Shown piece by piece: positions 18,775 to 29,050 of a stretch of DNA of 64,000 nucleotides. Position numbers and translations under genes: made by a program. Position 1 is the first letter of the stretch. Each line of letters opens with the position of its first letter. The stretch covers positions 310,001 to 374,000 of the forward strand of contig NZ_SCQN01000046.1 in NCBI RefSeq assembly GCF_004321985.1, given 5' to 3'. Origin of the DNA: Castellaniella sp. Its GTDB lineage: Bacteria; Pseudomonadota; Gammaproteobacteria; Burkholderiales; Burkholderiaceae_B. Under the pieces are notes generated by a model. It saw only the letters and a list, made by a program, of their open reading frames with translations, made no database searches and was not told the origin of the DNA.

Positions 18775-20211
18775 TTATTCCAGTGCCTTCACCATGTCTT
18801 CCAGAACCTTCTTGGCGTCGCCGAACACCATCATGGTCTTGTCCAAGTAGAACAGTTCGTTCTCCAGACCAGCGTAGCCGGTGGCCATGGAACGCTTGTT
18901 CACGATGACCGTGCGCGCCTTGTAGGCCTCTAGAATGGGCATGCCCGCAATGGGAGAGTTGGGATCGTTCTTGGCGGCCGGGTTGACCACGTCGTTCGCC
19001 CCCATGACCAGCACGACGTCGGTCTGGCCGAATTCGCCATTGATGTCGTCCATCTCGAAGACCTGGTCGTAGGGCACCTCGGCCTCCGCCAGCAGCACAT
19101 TCATGTGCCCAGGCATGCGTCCTGCCACGGGGTGGATGGCGTATTTCACCGTCACCCCCTGTTCGCCCAGTTTGGCGGCGAGTTCCTTTAGCGCGTGCTG
19201 GGCACGCGCTACAGCCAGGCCGTAGCCCGGCACGATGGTGACGGTCTCAGCGTTGCTCATGAGGAAGGCCGCGTCTTCGGGGCTCCCCGACTTGACGCTG
19301 CGTTGGGTGCCGCCATCCGCCGCGGCAGCCGACGGCTCGGCACCAAACCCGCCCAGGATCACGTTGAAGAAGGACCGGTTCATGGCCTTGCACATGATGT
19401 AGGACAGAATTGCGCCCGAGGACCCTACCAGGGAACCCGCGATGATGAGCATGGGGTTTTCGAGCGAGAAACCGATCCCCGCCGCTGCCCACCCCGAGTA
19501 GCTGTTCAGCATCGAGATCACCACCGGCATGTCGGCCCCGCCGATGGGGATGATGATGAGCACGCCCAGCACGAACGCAATGGTCACCATCAGCGCATAG
19601 GGCAGCCAGGACTGCGTGCCCATGAACCACAGGCCGCAGGCAATCATTACCACGGCCAGCAGCAGGTTGAGCGGGTGCTGGCCGGGGAACACGACCGGCG
19701 CTCCCCGGAAGAGCCGGAACTTGTATTTGCCCGACAGCTTGCCGAAAGCGATGACGGAGCCCGAGAACGTAATGGCACCCACGAAGGTGCCGATGAACAG
19801 CTCCAGCCGGTTACCGACCGGAATGGGGGCGCCGATCGCGGCAATGCCAAAGGCATGGGGCTCGGCCACCACGGCCACGGCGATCGCGACGGCGGCCAGT
19901 CCGATCATGCTGTGCATGAATGCGATCAGCTCTGGCATCTTGGTCATTTCGACCTTGCGGGCCAGCAGTGTGCCCACGCTGCCGCCCACCAGCAACCCCA
20001 GCAGGATGCGGCCCATGCCCAGCGCTACGGAGCCTTCGCGCGCCAGTCCGATGATGAGCGCCGCCGTGGTCAGAATGGCGATGACCATGCCGACCATGCC
20101 AAAAAGGTTGCCGCGCCGCGACGTGGTTGGATGTGACAGGCCCTTCAGCGCCTGGATGAAGCAGATCGATGCGATCAGGTAAAGCAGGGTGACCAGATTG
20201 GCGGAAATCAT
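18775..20211 (-). CDS. pntB: NAD(P) transhydrogenase beta subunit
   Basis: Membrane domain plus the NADP-binding domain III of proton-translocating transhydrogenase, 478 aa. About nine hydrophobic segments occupy residues 1-260, including [21 protein letters not shown]. The soluble NADP domain follows with [35 protein letters not shown], and [17 protein letters not shown]. The ATG at 20211 ([15 protein letters not shown]) overlaps the pntAb stop as ATGA. Couples hydride transfer between NADH and NADP+ to proton entry. Confidence 0.96.
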   Translation of the reverse strand: MISANLVTLLYLIASICFIQALKGLSHPTTSRRGNLFGMVGMVIAILTTAALIIGLAREGSVALGMGRILLGLLVGGSVGTLLARKVEMTKMPELIAFMHSMIGLAAVAIAVAVVAEPHAFGIAAIGAPIPVGNRLELFIGTFVGAITFSGSVIAFGKLSGKYKFRLFRGAPVVFPGQHPLNLLLAVVMIACGLWFMGTQSWLPYALMVTIAFVLGVLIIIPIGGADMPVVISMLNSYSGWAAAGIGFSLENPMLIIAGSLVGSSGAILSYIMCKAMNRSFFNVILGGFGAEPSAAAADGGTQRSVKSGSPEDAAFLMSNAETVTIVPGYGLAVARAQHALKELAAKLGEQGVTVKYAIHPVAGRMPGHMNVLLAEAEVPYDQVFEMDDINGEFGQTDVVLVMGANDVVNPAAKNDPNSPIAGMPILEAYKARTVIVNKRSMATGYAGLENELFYLDKTMMVFGDAKKVLEDMVKALE

Positions 20212-20516
20212 GCCGGGCCCCCCTTGCGGTCCTTTTTCTTGAACATCTGCAGCATGCGCTGTGTCACCAGAAACCCGCCGAAGACGTTCACGGCGGCCAG
20301 CGCGACCGCGATTGTCCCCATGGATTGCGCCAAGCCACCGTCCGTGAGCGCCGCAGCGAGCATGGCGCCCACGATGACGATGGCGGAAATCGCATTGGTG
20401 ACCGCCATGAGCGGCGTGTGCAGAGCGGGGGTCACGTTCCACACGACGTGAAAGCCCACATAGACCGCCAGCACGAAGATGATGATGTTGATGAGGGTGG
20501 GATTGACCGCTTCCAT
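20208..20516 (-). CDS. pntAb: NAD(P) transhydrogenase alpha subunit, membrane part (PntAb)
   Basis: 102 aa with three hydrophobic helices ([49 protein letters not shown]) and a basic C-terminus. This is the separate alpha-2 subunit found in bacteria that split PntA, as in Rhodospirillum. The start overlaps the pntA stop in TGATG, and the stop overlaps the pntB start in ATGA, so all three are translationally coupled. Confidence 0.94.
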   Translation of the reverse strand: MEAVNPTLINIIIFVLAVYVGFHVVWNVTPALHTPLMAVTNAISAIVIVGAMLAAALTDGGLAQSMGTIAVALAAVNVFGGFLVTQRMLQMFKKKDRKGGPA

Positions 20517-21634
20517 CAGGCGCTCCTCAGGACTTGGCCGTTCTGGGAGACCAGGCAGGCTTTGACGATGTCGTCGTCCGCCGGAATGGCCAGGCGGCCT
20601 TCGGCGTCGACGATGAGTTTCAGGAAATCCAGAACGTTGCGGGCGTAGAGCGCCGAAGCATCGGTCGCCAGCAGGGCGGGCAGGTTGGTGAGCCCGACCA
20701 GGGTGACACCATTGTGGTCGATGATTTCGTCCGCCACCGAAAGAGGGCAGTTGCCGCCCCGCTCGACCGCAAGATCCACGATCACCGAACCCGGCTTCAT
20801 CGCGGCCACGGTGTCGGCCTGGATCAGGGTGGGAGCGGGGCGCCCGGGAATCAGCGCCGTGGTGATGACGATGTCGGCCTGTCTGCAGCGTTCGGCCACG
20901 AGTTGCGCCTGGCGCGCCATCCATGCCGCCGGCATCGGACGGGCGTAGCCACCGGTGCCTTGCGCGATCTCGCGTTCCTCGTCGGTTTCGAAAGGTACAT
21001 CGATGAACTTCCCGCCCAGCGACTCGACCTGCTCGCGCGCCGCCGGGCGCACGTCCGATGCCTCGACGACGGCGCCCAGCCGCCGCGCGGTGGCGATGGC
21101 CTGCAAGCCGGCCACACCCGCGCCCAGCACCACCACGCGCGCAGCTTTCAGGGTGCCTGCAGCTGTCATCAGCATGGGGAAGATGCGGCCGTAGTGATGT
21201 GCGGCCAGCAGGACCGCTTTGTAGCCGGCGAGGTTCGCCTGCGACGACAGCACGTCCATGCTTTGCGCCCGCGTTGTGCGTGGGGCTGCCTCCAGGGCAA
21301 AAGCCGTCAGGCCGGCATCGGCCAGCGTGCGCAAGCCGTCCGCATCGAATGGATCCAGCATCCCCAGCAGGGTGTTGCCACGCTGCATGCGGGTCAGTTC
21401 GTCCGGTGTCGGCCGGCGGACTTTCAGGACCAGTGCGCTGCCCATTGCGCCGGCGACGTCAGTCAGTGTCGCACCGGCCTGCTCGTAGTCTGCGTCCGGG
21501 TAGCGTGCAGCCCTGCCTGCCTCGCGTTCCACCAGGACGGTATGGCCGGCTTTGACCAGCTTCTTCACTGTTTCAGGGGTGGCCGCGACCCGGGTTTCGC
21601 CCGGCAGAGTTTCGCGGGGGATGCCTATCTGCAT
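20516..21634 (-). CDS. pntA: NAD(P) transhydrogenase alpha subunit, NAD-binding part
   Basis: Soluble domain I, 372 aa. Starts [21 protein letters not shown], with the alanine-dehydrogenase-like N-terminal domain, then the Rossmann motif [22 protein letters not shown] and the mobile-loop region. It lacks the C-terminal membrane helices, which are supplied by pntAb. The ATG at 21634 is chosen because upstream codons in the same frame are not conserved. First gene of the pnt operon. The 265 bases between it and the divergent AsmA-family gene (21635-21899) must hold both promoters. Confidence 0.95.
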   Translation of the reverse strand: MQIGIPRETLPGETRVAATPETVKKLVKAGHTVLVEREAGRAARYPDADYEQAGATLTDVAGAMGSALVLKVRRPTPDELTRMQRGNTLLGMLDPFDADGLRTLADAGLTAFALEAAPRTTRAQSMDVLSSQANLAGYKAVLLAAHHYGRIFPMLMTAAGTLKAARVVVLGAGVAGLQAIATARRLGAVVEASDVRPAAREQVESLGGKFIDVPFETDEEREIAQGTGGYARPMPAAWMARQAQLVAERCRQADIVITTALIPGRPAPTLIQADTVAAMKPGSVIVDLAVERGGNCPLSVADEIIDHNGVTLVGLTNLPALLATDASALYARNVLDFLKLIVDAEGRLAIPADDDIVKACLVSQNGQVLRSA

Positions 21635-21899
21635 GGTGCCCTCCGGGTGGCGAACATCGACGTGGATGGCATGGAGTCTCCTGTGTGTGCCTGTGATTTG
21701 TTTTCTGCTTGTTTCCGTATAACAGAAATTCTGCACCGCAGCTTCGTCTGACCCACCGCCGGTTTTTGAAATGGTCCATATTCGCAACAGAATGCTGCAG
21801 CCGTCGTGATTCGGTCTACGGGGGTGTTTGGCATGGGTTAGCATTCCGGTTGTTGTCCGCGCGCGGCGCGGACTGCCGATTTCAACGCAGGATTCCACC

Positions 21900-24491
21900 A
21901 TGAATGTCTGGTTGAAGCGGGTGTTGTTCGGCTTGGTCATCGCACTCATCATCGCGGTGGTGGGCCTGGCAATCTTCCTGCTGACCTTCAATCCGAATGC
22001 CTACAAATCCAAGCTCGAAGACCTGGTCTACGCGCGCTATGGTCGCACGTTGACCATCGAAGGCGACATTGGTCTGTCGCTGTTTCCGCGCATCGGCCTG
22101 TCGGTGAAGGACGTGTCCCTGTCCAATCGCGGCAGCAAGGATCTGTTCGTATCGGTGGACAGTGCGCGGTTCGCCGTCGCCATCTGGCCTTTGTTGTCGA
22201 ACCAGCTCGTCGTGGATCATGTTGCGATCAACGGGCTCAAGGCCTGGGTGGTGCGCACCCCCAAGGGGCATTTCAATTTCGACGACTTGCTGGAGAGCCG
22301 GCGCGCTGCCCCGCCGGCGCCTGCGGGCAAGACGACTGCCCCGGGGGGGGCTGTGACTGCGCCGCTGGCGCCTGCGGACGATTCGGATCTGAACATCGAC
22401 ATCGCCGGGCTGGAATTGAAGGGCGGCCAGATCAATTACCGTGACTTGCGCGACGGCGTGTCCACGACGGTAACCGGCATCGAAGCCAACACCGGGCGCG
22501 TCACGTATGACCAGCCATTTGATGTGGCGATCAAGGCCACTCTGAAAGGCGACGACCCCGTGCAGGATGCGAAGCTGGATGCGCAGGCGTTGCTGCGCCT
22601 CAATCCGGGCGGGCGCGGCTATTCGGCGCAGAAAATCAATGTGCAGCTTACTGGCCGTCTGGGCAATCTCGACCAGGCGCGCGCGACGTTGAAGGGTAAC
22701 GTGGCCTACGACAGCCGTGCGCATAATTTCTCGGCTGGCAACCTGGAGCTTGCGGTTGCAGGCGATATCGTGGGTGCGCACCCCATCCAGGGATTGCAGG
22801 CCAACCTCACGGCCAGCCAGTTGCGGCTGGACTCCCGTAATGCTCAGCTCAAGGTCTCCAAGCTGGCGCTGCGGGCCTCGGGCAAGGATCAGGGGCGCGC
22901 GGTGGAACTCGCGCTGGATGCGCCAGCGCTGGTCATCTCTCCGGAGACTGCACAGGGTGATCCGGTAACCGGGACGATCAAGTGGGCGGGCAGCGATACG
23001 CTGGCCGCTTCGCTCAAGCTCGAGGGCTTGTCGGGCAATGCGTCGGAATGGCAGTTCCGCTCGGTCGGATTGGACGGCAATGTCATGCAGGGCAAGCGCT
23101 TGCTGCGCCTGAGGCTGACTTCGCCACTTTCCTGGAACAGCAGCCTGCGCAAAGGGGCGCTCTCGGCAATCAAGGGCGATATCGGCGTCCAGGACCAGGA
23201 ATTGCCTCAGGGCGGCTATGAGGCGCCCATGATTGGCAGCGTCCATGTGGATCTGGTGCGCGACGTGCTGGACGCCGACTTGAACGCCGTCGTCGATGGC
23301 GGGCAGGCGGCCTTCAAGGCCCAGGTGAAGAAGCTGGCTCAGCCCGAAGTCAATTTTTCGTTCAGCACCGAGAAGCTGGATCTGAATCGCTGGATGCCGG
23401 TGCCGCCGGGTGCGGTCAAGGTCCAGGCACCCCCGAAGGCCGGGGACGCGAAACCGGACGTCAAGGCCAAGCCTGACACCAAGGCCAAGCCCGATGCCAA
23501 GACTGCCCCAGCCCCGGCCCCCGCACCAGCGACCTTCGATCTGTCGTTTCTGAAGGGGCGGAACATCCGGGGGACGGTGAAGATCGGTGATCTCCGCGTG
23601 CGTGATGTACAGCTGACCAAACTCAGTGCTCAGGCTGACGTTCAGAAGAACACGCTGACCATTTCCAAGCTGGCGGCTCACTTGTACCAGGGCACGCTGA
23701 GCGGCAAACTCACGGCATCCTCCGACCAGACGCTGGGCTTGAACCTGACGCTGGACAAGGTCTCCGTGGCGCCTCTCTTGCAGGCACTGGGCGCGCGGGG
23801 GCTGGTCTCGGGGTTGGGCGGCGCGCAGATCGACCTGACCGCACAGGGGGCGACGCTGCCCGCCCTGGAAAAGTCGCTCTCCGGACAGGTTACCTGGCAG
23901 GTCCGTGATGGTGCCATCCATGGCGTAGATGCCACGCAGACGCTCTCGGATGTGTCGGGTGCCCTGGGCAATGTACTGAAGGGCCGGCTGGACGCCGTAC
24001 CGTCGCCCTTCCAGAAGGGGCGCAGCACGCCTTTCAGCACCCTGGAAGGGCGCGTCGACCTGAAGGACGGTATCGGCACGGTGTCCAAGCTGGCACTGGT
24101 GTCGCAGCTCGTCCGGGTGTCCGAGGGGAAGCCTGCCCAGATCGATCTGCCGGCCAGGAGCCTGGACCTGATGCTTCAGATTCAGGTGGCCGCGCATCCA
24201 CCGAAGGTTCTGGCGGCCTCGCTCGGTTCCCTGGCGGGAGCCACCATTCCAGTCAGGATATCCGGGCCTTGGGCTGATCCAAAGTATGATGTCGTGTGGA
24301 GCGAAGTCCACAATCAGGCCATTCAGCAGGCTTTGAAATCGGGGTTGATGCAACTGCTCTCGGGCAAGGATCTGATCCAGCAGGCACTGCCCGCACCCGC
24401 ACCTGCGGCCGAGCCGAGCCCCAAATCGGGGACCCAACGTGACACGGTGGAGCGGCTGGGCAATGCCCTGAAGGGCCTGCTGGGCCAATGA
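21900..24491 (+). CDS. AsmA-family protein (inner-membrane-anchored, periplasmic)
   Basis: 863 aa. N-terminal membrane helix VLFGLVIALIIAVVGLAIFLL, then the family-typical FNPNAYKSKLEDLVYARYGRTLTI segment, here cut into its recognisable parts, a long beta-rich periplasmic body, a Pro/Lys/Asp-rich low-complexity linker at about residues 505-545, and the C-terminal AsmA_2 block (SLSGQVTWQVRDGAI). The relatives are bridge-like lipid transport proteins affecting outer-membrane assembly. The ATG at 21900 has AGGA upstream. The following MOSC_N gene may be co-transcribed. Confidence 0.9.
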   Translation: MNVWLKRVLFGLVIALIIAVVGLAIFLLTFNPNAYKSKLEDLVYARYGRTLTIEGDIGLSLFPRIGLSVKDVSLSNRGSKDLFVSVDSARFAVAIWPLLSNQLVVDHVAINGLKAWVVRTPKGHFNFDDLLESRRAAPPAPAGKTTAPGGAVTAPLAPADDSDLNIDIAGLELKGGQINYRDLRDGVSTTVTGIEANTGRVTYDQPFDVAIKATLKGDDPVQDAKLDAQALLRLNPGGRGYSAQKINVQLTGRLGNLDQARATLKGNVAYDSRAHNFSAGNLELAVAGDIVGAHPIQGLQANLTASQLRLDSRNAQLKVSKLALRASGKDQGRAVELALDAPALVISPETAQGDPVTGTIKWAGSDTLAASLKLEGLSGNASEWQFRSVGLDGNVMQGKRLLRLRLTSPLSWNSSLRKGALSAIKGDIGVQDQELPQGGYEAPMIGSVHVDLVRDVLDADLNAVVDGGQAAFKAQVKKLAQPEVNFSFSTEKLDLNRWMPVPPGAVKVQAPPKAGDAKPDVKAKPDTKAKPDAKTAPAPAPAPATFDLSFLKGRNIRGTVKIGDLRVRDVQLTKLSAQADVQKNTLTISKLAAHLYQGTLSGKLTASSDQTLGLNLTLDKVSVAPLLQALGARGLVSGLGGAQIDLTAQGATLPALEKSLSGQVTWQVRDGAIHGVDATQTLSDVSGALGNVLKGRLDAVPSPFQKGRSTPFSTLEGRVDLKDGIGTVSKLALVSQLVRVSEGKPAQIDLPARSLDLMLQIQVAAHPPKVLAASLGSLAGATIPVRISGPWADPKYDVVWSEVHNQAIQQALKSGLMQLLSGKDLIQQALPAPAPAAEPSPKSGTQRDTVERLGNALKGLLGQ

Positions 24492-24511
24492 CCGACAACA
24501 AGGAGACAACG

Positions 24512-24895
24512 GTGACTGAATCTTTTCACCCGATTGCCGGCGGTGCTGGCCTGGGGCAGGCCGATGCCGGCGACTATGACCACCGCTGGCTGCTGGTGGA
24601 TGGCGACAATGCCTGGCTGAACGGCGGCCAGGCCCCACGGTTGGGTGAACTGGATCTGTCGCTGCGTTTCGGCTATCTGGTGATTCGTGCGCCGGGCATG
24701 TTGCGCCTGGACATTCCGCTGGATGTGATCGAAGACGACGAGAGCGTGGAGCGCGTGGCCCAGGTCGGCGGCCAGGCGGTCCGGGTGGTGGACGAAGGCG
24801 ATCTGGCAGCTGCCTGGTTCGCCGAATGGCTGGGGCAGCCCTGCCGGCTGATGAAGGTGCACCCCGAGGCTGCACCGGTCGCCTGGCCCGCCTGA
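24512..24895 (+). CDS. Stand-alone MOSC N-terminal beta-barrel domain protein
   Basis: 127 aa corresponding only to the N-terminal beta-barrel domain that normally precedes a catalytic MOSC domain: HPIAGGAGL..., DHRWLLVDGDNAWLNG, LRLDIPLD, and the closing WFAEWLGQPCRLMKVHP. No MOSC domain follows. The GTG at 24512 has AAGGAGACAAC directly upstream, the same sequence that precedes the GTG of the ABC ATPase at 49023. An ATG at 24488 overlapping the AsmA stop is the alternative. Function unknown. Confidence 0.72.
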   Translation: MTESFHPIAGGAGLGQADAGDYDHRWLLVDGDNAWLNGGQAPRLGELDLSLRFGYLVIRAPGMLRLDIPLDVIEDDESVERVAQVGGQAVRVVDEGDLAAAWFAEWLGQPCRLMKVHPEAAPVAWPA

Positions 24896-24920
24896 TACTG
24901 ACCAGGCCACGATGCGTGGC

Positions 24921-24945
24921 GGACAAGGCCGATGCGGCCCTGTCC
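24921..24945. terminator. Hairpin between converging genes, possible two-way terminator
   Basis: GGACAAGGCC at 24921-24930 can pair with GGCCCTGTCC at 24936-24945 with one mismatch across a 5-base loop, exactly between the convergent MOSC_N and coaD genes. No clear T-tract follows on either strand, so function is uncertain. Confidence 0.4.
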
Positions 24946-24953
24946 CGTGAACA

Positions 24954-25454
24954 TCAGCTTCCTTGCTGTTCCCGCACCAGCTTGGCTTTGGTATGCAGCC
25001 AGCGTTCGACCGATGGGAAGACGAACTTGCTGACGTCGCCCCCCAAAATCGCGATTTCGCGCACGATGGTCCCCGAGATGAACTGGTATTGATCCGAGGG
25101 GGTCATGAACAGTGTTTCGACTTCGGGCAGCAGGTGGCGGTTCATGCCGGCCATCTGGAACTCGTACTCAAAATCCGAAACAGCCCGCAGGCCGCGCACG
25201 ATGACGCGGGCGTTCTGGTCGCGCACGAAGTCCTTCAGCAGGCCGCTGAAGCTGCGCACTCGAACGTTCGGATAGTGGCCCAGGACTTCCTCGGCGATCT
25301 CCAGACGTTCTTCCAGTGTGAAGAAGGGCCGCTTGTTCTGGCTTTGCGCGACCCCCACCACGACCTGATCGAACAGGTTTGCGGCGCGGCGCACCAGGTC
25401 CTCGTGTCCGCGAGTCAGCGGGTCAAACGTGCCCGGGTAGACGGCGGTGATCAT
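24954..25454 (-). CDS. coaD: Phosphopantetheine adenylyltransferase
   Basis: Adenylates 4'-phosphopantetheine to dephospho-CoA (EC 2.7.7.3). 166 aa, nucleotidyltransferase fold with [18 protein letters not shown] (TxGH-type motif), [19 protein letters not shown], and the C-terminal [10 protein letters not shown] (ISSTxVR-like). The start overlaps the rsmD stop as ATGA, the conserved rsmD-coaD pair. Confidence 0.96.
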   Translation of the reverse strand: MITAVYPGTFDPLTRGHEDLVRRAANLFDQVVVGVAQSQNKRPFFTLEERLEIAEEVLGHYPNVRVRSFSGLLKDFVRDQNARVIVRGLRAVSDFEYEFQMAGMNRHLLPEVETLFMTPSDQYQFISGTIVREIAILGGDVSKFVFPSVERWLHTKAKLVREQQGS

Positions 25455-26059
25455 GCGGTCTCCGTAATGTGTTTATTGTCATTATTCATGTTTTCTTGCG
25501 CTGCAGCAAATTTCAGCAGATGGTAGTGCACCTGTCCGGCCCGTCCCTGGCGCAGCAGCTGCCACCCGGCGGGCGGATCGGTGATTGCGGCCTCGGCCTC
25601 GAGGTAGAGCAGACCGCCGGGCCGCAAGGCACGCCCCAGCAGCGGCCACAGGCGCGGCAGCCATTGTTCCCCGAAGGGCGGATCCAGCAGAATCAGGTCG
25701 AAGATGGGCTCGGGTTGCCGTCGCAGATAATCCAGCGCATCGCCCGGCTGGATATGGACAGCTGCCCCCTGCAGGCGCGACTGGACGGCGCGCAGGCCTG
25801 CCAGGGCGGCTGGCGCCCGTTCTACGAACTGGACATGGTCCGCTCCGCGCGAGGCGGCCTCGAATCCCAGGGCGCCGGTGCCGGCAAACAGGTCCAGCAC
25901 ACGGTGTCCGCTGAACGTTCCGTCCCAGAAGTGGGCCAGCCAGTTGTAGAGTGTCTCGCGCACTCGGTCGGGGGTAGGGCGCAAGTGGTCGCCTTCGGCG
26001 ACTGGAATCACCGTATGGCGAAAGCAACCGCCTACAATACGAATCTGATGTTTTTTCAT
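25451..26059 (-). CDS. rsmD: 16S rRNA (guanine(966)-N(2))-methyltransferase
   Basis: 202 aa Rossmann methyltransferase with [14 protein letters not shown] at the N-terminus, SAM motif [19 protein letters not shown], and the catalytic DPPF in [12 protein letters not shown]. The ATG at 26059 gives the usual [11 protein letters not shown] start; a longer frame runs back into ftsY and is not credible. Divergent from ftsY with 52 bases between starts. Confidence 0.94.
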   Translation of the reverse strand: MKKHQIRIVGGCFRHTVIPVAEGDHLRPTPDRVRETLYNWLAHFWDGTFSGHRVLDLFAGTGALGFEAASRGADHVQFVERAPAALAGLRAVQSRLQGAAVHIQPGDALDYLRRQPEPIFDLILLDPPFGEQWLPRLWPLLGRALRPGGLLYLEAEAAITDPPAGWQLLRQGRAGQVHYHLLKFAAAQENMNNDNKHITETA

Positions 26060-26111
26060 GCGCCTGGCACACAATGTCGGGCGTTGGCCGGAACCGTTCA
26101 GTGTAAAGCCT

Positions 26112-27242
26112 ATGTTCAGTTTTTTTAAGCGCAAAAAGCCAGGCCCGGATCCGGAGATCACACCGATTCCCGCCGAAGTTCCGGACGTGGCGCCGGTTGC
26201 TCCCACGGAATTGCCGCTGGAGCTTCAGGTGGCCCGACCGGTAGATGAAGTGCCGATCGGCGTAGAGACCCAGGCTCCTGTCGATCCGCTGGTCCGTCTG
26301 GAGCAGGCGCCGGACCCGGCTGGCGGGTCGTGGCTGTCGCGGTTGCGTCGTGGCCTGTCGCGTACCGGGCAGAACCTGGGCGGCCTTTTCGTGGGGGTGA
26401 CGGTTGATGAAGCGCTTTTCGAGGAACTGGAGACTGCGCTCATCATGGCCGACGCAGGCGTCGAGGCCACCGAGAAACTGCTGGCGGAGCTCCGGGTGCG
26501 CGTGCGGCGCGAACGCATCGACCGGCCTGACGACGTGCGTGCTGCGCTGCAGACGATCTTGGCCGATCATCTGAAGGTTCTGGAAAAACCCTTCGTCGTG
26601 GGCGAGGCCACGCCCATGGTGGTCATGATCGCGGGCGTCAATGGCGCCGGCAAGACCACCTCGATCGGCAAGCTCGCCCATGCGCTGCGGGCTCGCAATG
26701 CCTCGGTTCTACTGGCGGCGGGCGATACCTTCCGCGCGGCGGCGCGCGAACAACTCGTCGCCTGGGGGCTGCGCAATGGCGTCACGGTCATCGCCCAGGA
26801 GGGCGGCGACCCGGCGGCGGTCGCCTTCGATGCGGTGAACGCCGGCCGCGCCCGGGGAGTGGACGTGGTGCTGGTGGATACGGCCGGTCGGCTGCCTACC
26901 CAGCTCCATCTGATGGAAGAGCTGAAAAAGATCCGACGCGTGATCGGCAAGGCCGATCCTGCAGCGCCCCACGAGATCCTGCTGGTGGTTGATGGCAACA
27001 CCGGCCAGAATGCCCTGGCACAGATCCGCGCCTTCGATGCTGCGCTGGGCCTGACGGGGCTGATCGTCACGAAGCTGGACGGGACGGCGCGCGGGGGCAC
27101 GCTGGCCGCCGTCGCGGCAGGCAATCAGGGTGTGCGCCCGGTGCCGGTGTACTGGGTCGGCGTCGGCGAGAGCATGCAGGACCTGCAGCCCTTCGTTGCC
27201 GCCGAGTTTGCCGAGGCCTTGCTGGGCCGGCGGGCGGACTAA
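26112..27242 (+). CDS. ftsY: Signal recognition particle receptor FtsY
   Basis: SRP receptor GTPase that delivers ribosome-nascent chains to the inner membrane. 376 aa: a basic N-terminus MFSFFKRKKPG with an acidic/Pro-rich A-domain shorter than in E. coli, the N domain at about residues 90-165, then the G domain with P-loop GVNGAGKTTSIGKLA, DTAGRLPTQ and TKLDGTARGG. The ATG at 26112 is the conserved start. Confidence 0.96.
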   Translation: MFSFFKRKKPGPDPEITPIPAEVPDVAPVAPTELPLELQVARPVDEVPIGVETQAPVDPLVRLEQAPDPAGGSWLSRLRRGLSRTGQNLGGLFVGVTVDEALFEELETALIMADAGVEATEKLLAELRVRVRRERIDRPDDVRAALQTILADHLKVLEKPFVVGEATPMVVMIAGVNGAGKTTSIGKLAHALRARNASVLLAAGDTFRAAAREQLVAWGLRNGVTVIAQEGGDPAAVAFDAVNAGRARGVDVVLVDTAGRLPTQLHLMEELKKIRRVIGKADPAAPHEILLVVDGNTGQNALAQIRAFDAALGLTGLIVTKLDGTARGGTLAAVAAGNQGVRPVPVYWVGVGESMQDLQPFVAAEFAEALLGRRAD

Positions 27243-27276
27243 AATTCCGATAGATCTGTTTGATGAGAGACCCCCT

Positions 27277-28461
27277 ATGAACGTGGATGCCCGTGCAGCA
27301 TTCGAAGCTGCACAATCCCTGGAGATTTCCCCGGTTCAGGAAATCGTGGCCGAACTGCGGGCTGGCCGCATGGTCATCCTGTGCGACGAGCAAGACCGCG
27401 AGAACGAAGGCGACCTGGTCATGGCTGCCGACTTCGTCACGTCGGACACCATCAATTTCATGGTGACGCATGCTCGCGGGCTGGTGTGTCTGACGCTCAC
27501 CCACGAGCGCTGCGAACAGCTGCGGCTGCCGCTGATGTCGGACCGCAACGGCTCTCAGTACGGCACGAACTTCACGATTTCGATCGAGGCCGCCCAGGGC
27601 GTCACCACCGGCATTTCGGCGGCTGACCGCGCGCGGACCGTCCAGGCCGCCGTGGCGCGGGATGCCCGCCCCAGCGACGTGGTGCAGCCCGGCCATATCT
27701 TTCCGGTGCGCGCTGTGCCCGGTGGCGTGCTGGTGCGTGCCGGCCACACGGAAGCGGGTTGCGACCTGACGGCCATGGCGGGCCTGACGCCGGCGGCCGT
27801 CATCTGCGAAGTGCTCAAGCCCGATGGCACCATGGCGCGCCTGCCCGATCTGAAGCTGTTCGCGCGCGAACATGGCCTGAAGATCGGCACCATCGCTGAT
27901 CTGATCCAGTATCGCAGTGAACACGAATCCATGATCGAACGGCTGGTTGAACGGCCGGTATCCACCCCTTGGGGGGATTTCCGCGCGGTGGCCTATCGTG
28001 ACCGCGCCTCGAATGCACCTCATCTGGCGCTGATTCATGGCGACATCCTGCCTGATCGGGAAACGCTGGTGCGGGTGCATGAACCCACCAGTGTGCTGGA
28101 CCTGCTGTGCGATGCTGCGCCCGGCCATAGCTGGACGATCCCCCAGGCGCTGCGGGCGATCTCCCAAGCCGAGAGCGGGGTCCTGGTCCTGCTGAACTGC
28201 CAGGGTGGGGCCGATCTGCTGTTTGCCCAGTTCGCTGCCTGGACCCAGGATTCGAGGTCGGGAGATTCGCCCGCTCCCGTGCCGGCGGGGGAGCGGCACG
28301 GGCTGCGCACATTTGGCATTGGTGCGCAGATTCTGCGCGACCTGGGTGTGAAGCAGGCCTGCCTGCTGGCACGGCCACGCAAAATGCCCAGCATGGCAGG
28401 GTTTGCCCTGACGATTACGGGTTACCATAACGAACCCGGTGTCGCGGATGCGACCCTCTGA
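27277..28461 (+). CDS. ribB: 3,4-dihydroxy-2-butanone 4-phosphate synthase with degenerate GTP cyclohydrolase II-like domain
   Basis: The N-terminal RibB domain (about residues 15-210) is intact: [18 protein letters not shown], the loop with THARGLVCL, and [15 protein letters not shown]. It makes the four-carbon unit of riboflavin from ribulose 5-phosphate. The C-terminal part (about 215-394) aligns in layout with RibA, but the zinc cysteines are gone: after RVH comes [11 protein letters not shown], where RibA has SECLTGD followed by a CDC. GTP cyclohydrolase II activity is therefore unlikely, as in RibBX-type fusions. First gene of a run into ribH and nusB. Confidence 0.92.
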   Translation: MNVDARAAFEAAQSLEISPVQEIVAELRAGRMVILCDEQDRENEGDLVMAADFVTSDTINFMVTHARGLVCLTLTHERCEQLRLPLMSDRNGSQYGTNFTISIEAAQGVTTGISAADRARTVQAAVARDARPSDVVQPGHIFPVRAVPGGVLVRAGHTEAGCDLTAMAGLTPAAVICEVLKPDGTMARLPDLKLFAREHGLKIGTIADLIQYRSEHESMIERLVERPVSTPWGDFRAVAYRDRASNAPHLALIHGDILPDRETLVRVHEPTSVLDLLCDAAPGHSWTIPQALRAISQAESGVLVLLNCQGGADLLFAQFAAWTQDSRSGDSPAPVPAGERHGLRTFGIGAQILRDLGVKQACLLARPRKMPSMAGFALTITGYHNEPGVADATL

Positions 28462-28477
28462 CCATGGAGTCTCGACT

Positions 28478-29050
28478 ATGAACCCTTATGTGATGACCCC
28501 CGACATGAATGGGGAAGGCCTGCACATCGGCATCGTGCGTGCCCGGTTCAACGCCGAAATCGGTGAGGCCGAACTGCAGACCTGCGTGGACGAGCTGGCT
28601 ACCCTGGGCGTGGATGAACGTGACGTCATGGTGGTGTCCGTGCCGGGTGCGCTCGAACTTGGCGTGACACTGGCGCAGATGGCCGAGACATTCGAATTTG
28701 ATGCCTTGATTGCGCTGGGTGCCGTGATCCGCGGCGAGACCTACCACTTCGAGACCGTCAGCAACGAATCGGCTGCCGCGATCAGCCGCGTGGCGCTGGA
28801 GACCGGCATTCCGGTGGCCAATGGCGTACTCACGGCCTATACCGAAGAACAGGCCCAGGTGCGGGCGGCCGACAAGGGCCGCGATTGCGCGCGCGTGGCA
28901 GTGGAAATGGCCAATCTGGTGGCGGCGCTGGAACCCGAATCGGACGACGATGACGATGAGGACGGCGACTTCGAGGACGACGACGAAGACGAGGAAGACG
29001 AGGACGACGAGGACGACGAGAAGGCCAAGAAAGAGGGTCGCGATGACTGA
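28478..29050 (+). CDS. ribH: 6,7-dimethyl-8-ribityllumazine synthase with long acidic C-terminal tail
   Basis: Condenses the RibB product with the pyrimidine intermediate to lumazine. Residues 1-152 are the normal enzyme: [21 protein letters not shown], and catalytic His90 in [12 protein letters not shown]. Residues 153-190 form an extra tail made almost only of Asp and Glu with a short KAKKEGRDD end, so the protein is 190 aa instead of about 155. The tail is encoded by a GAC/GAG/GAT-rich stretch at about 28946-29026. It overlaps nusB by 8 bases. Confidence 0.95.
   Translation: MNPYVMTPDMNGEGLHIGIVRARFNAEIGEAELQTCVDELATLGVDERDVMVVSVPGALELGVTLAQMAETFEFDALIALGAVIRGETYHFETVSNESAAAISRVALETGIPVANGVLTAYTEEQAQVRAADKGRDCARVAVEMANLVAALEPESDDDDDEDGDFEDDDEDEEDEDDEDDEKAKKEGRDD

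Noticed and set aside
18775-20442. A longer PntB with a 77-residue N-terminal extension
   Set aside because: The extension is pntAb read in another frame; the real start at 20211 is coupled by ATGA and begins the conserved first helix.
21882-24926. A 1014-codon open frame on the minus strand, antisense to the AsmA-family gene
   Set aside because: No signal, domain or family sequence is visible. It arises from GC-rich codon bias opposite a long real gene with clear membrane anchor and AsmA motifs.
27243-27276. FMN riboswitch before ribB
   Set aside because: Only 34 bases separate ftsY from ribB, too short for an FMN aptamer, and none of its conserved segments is visible.
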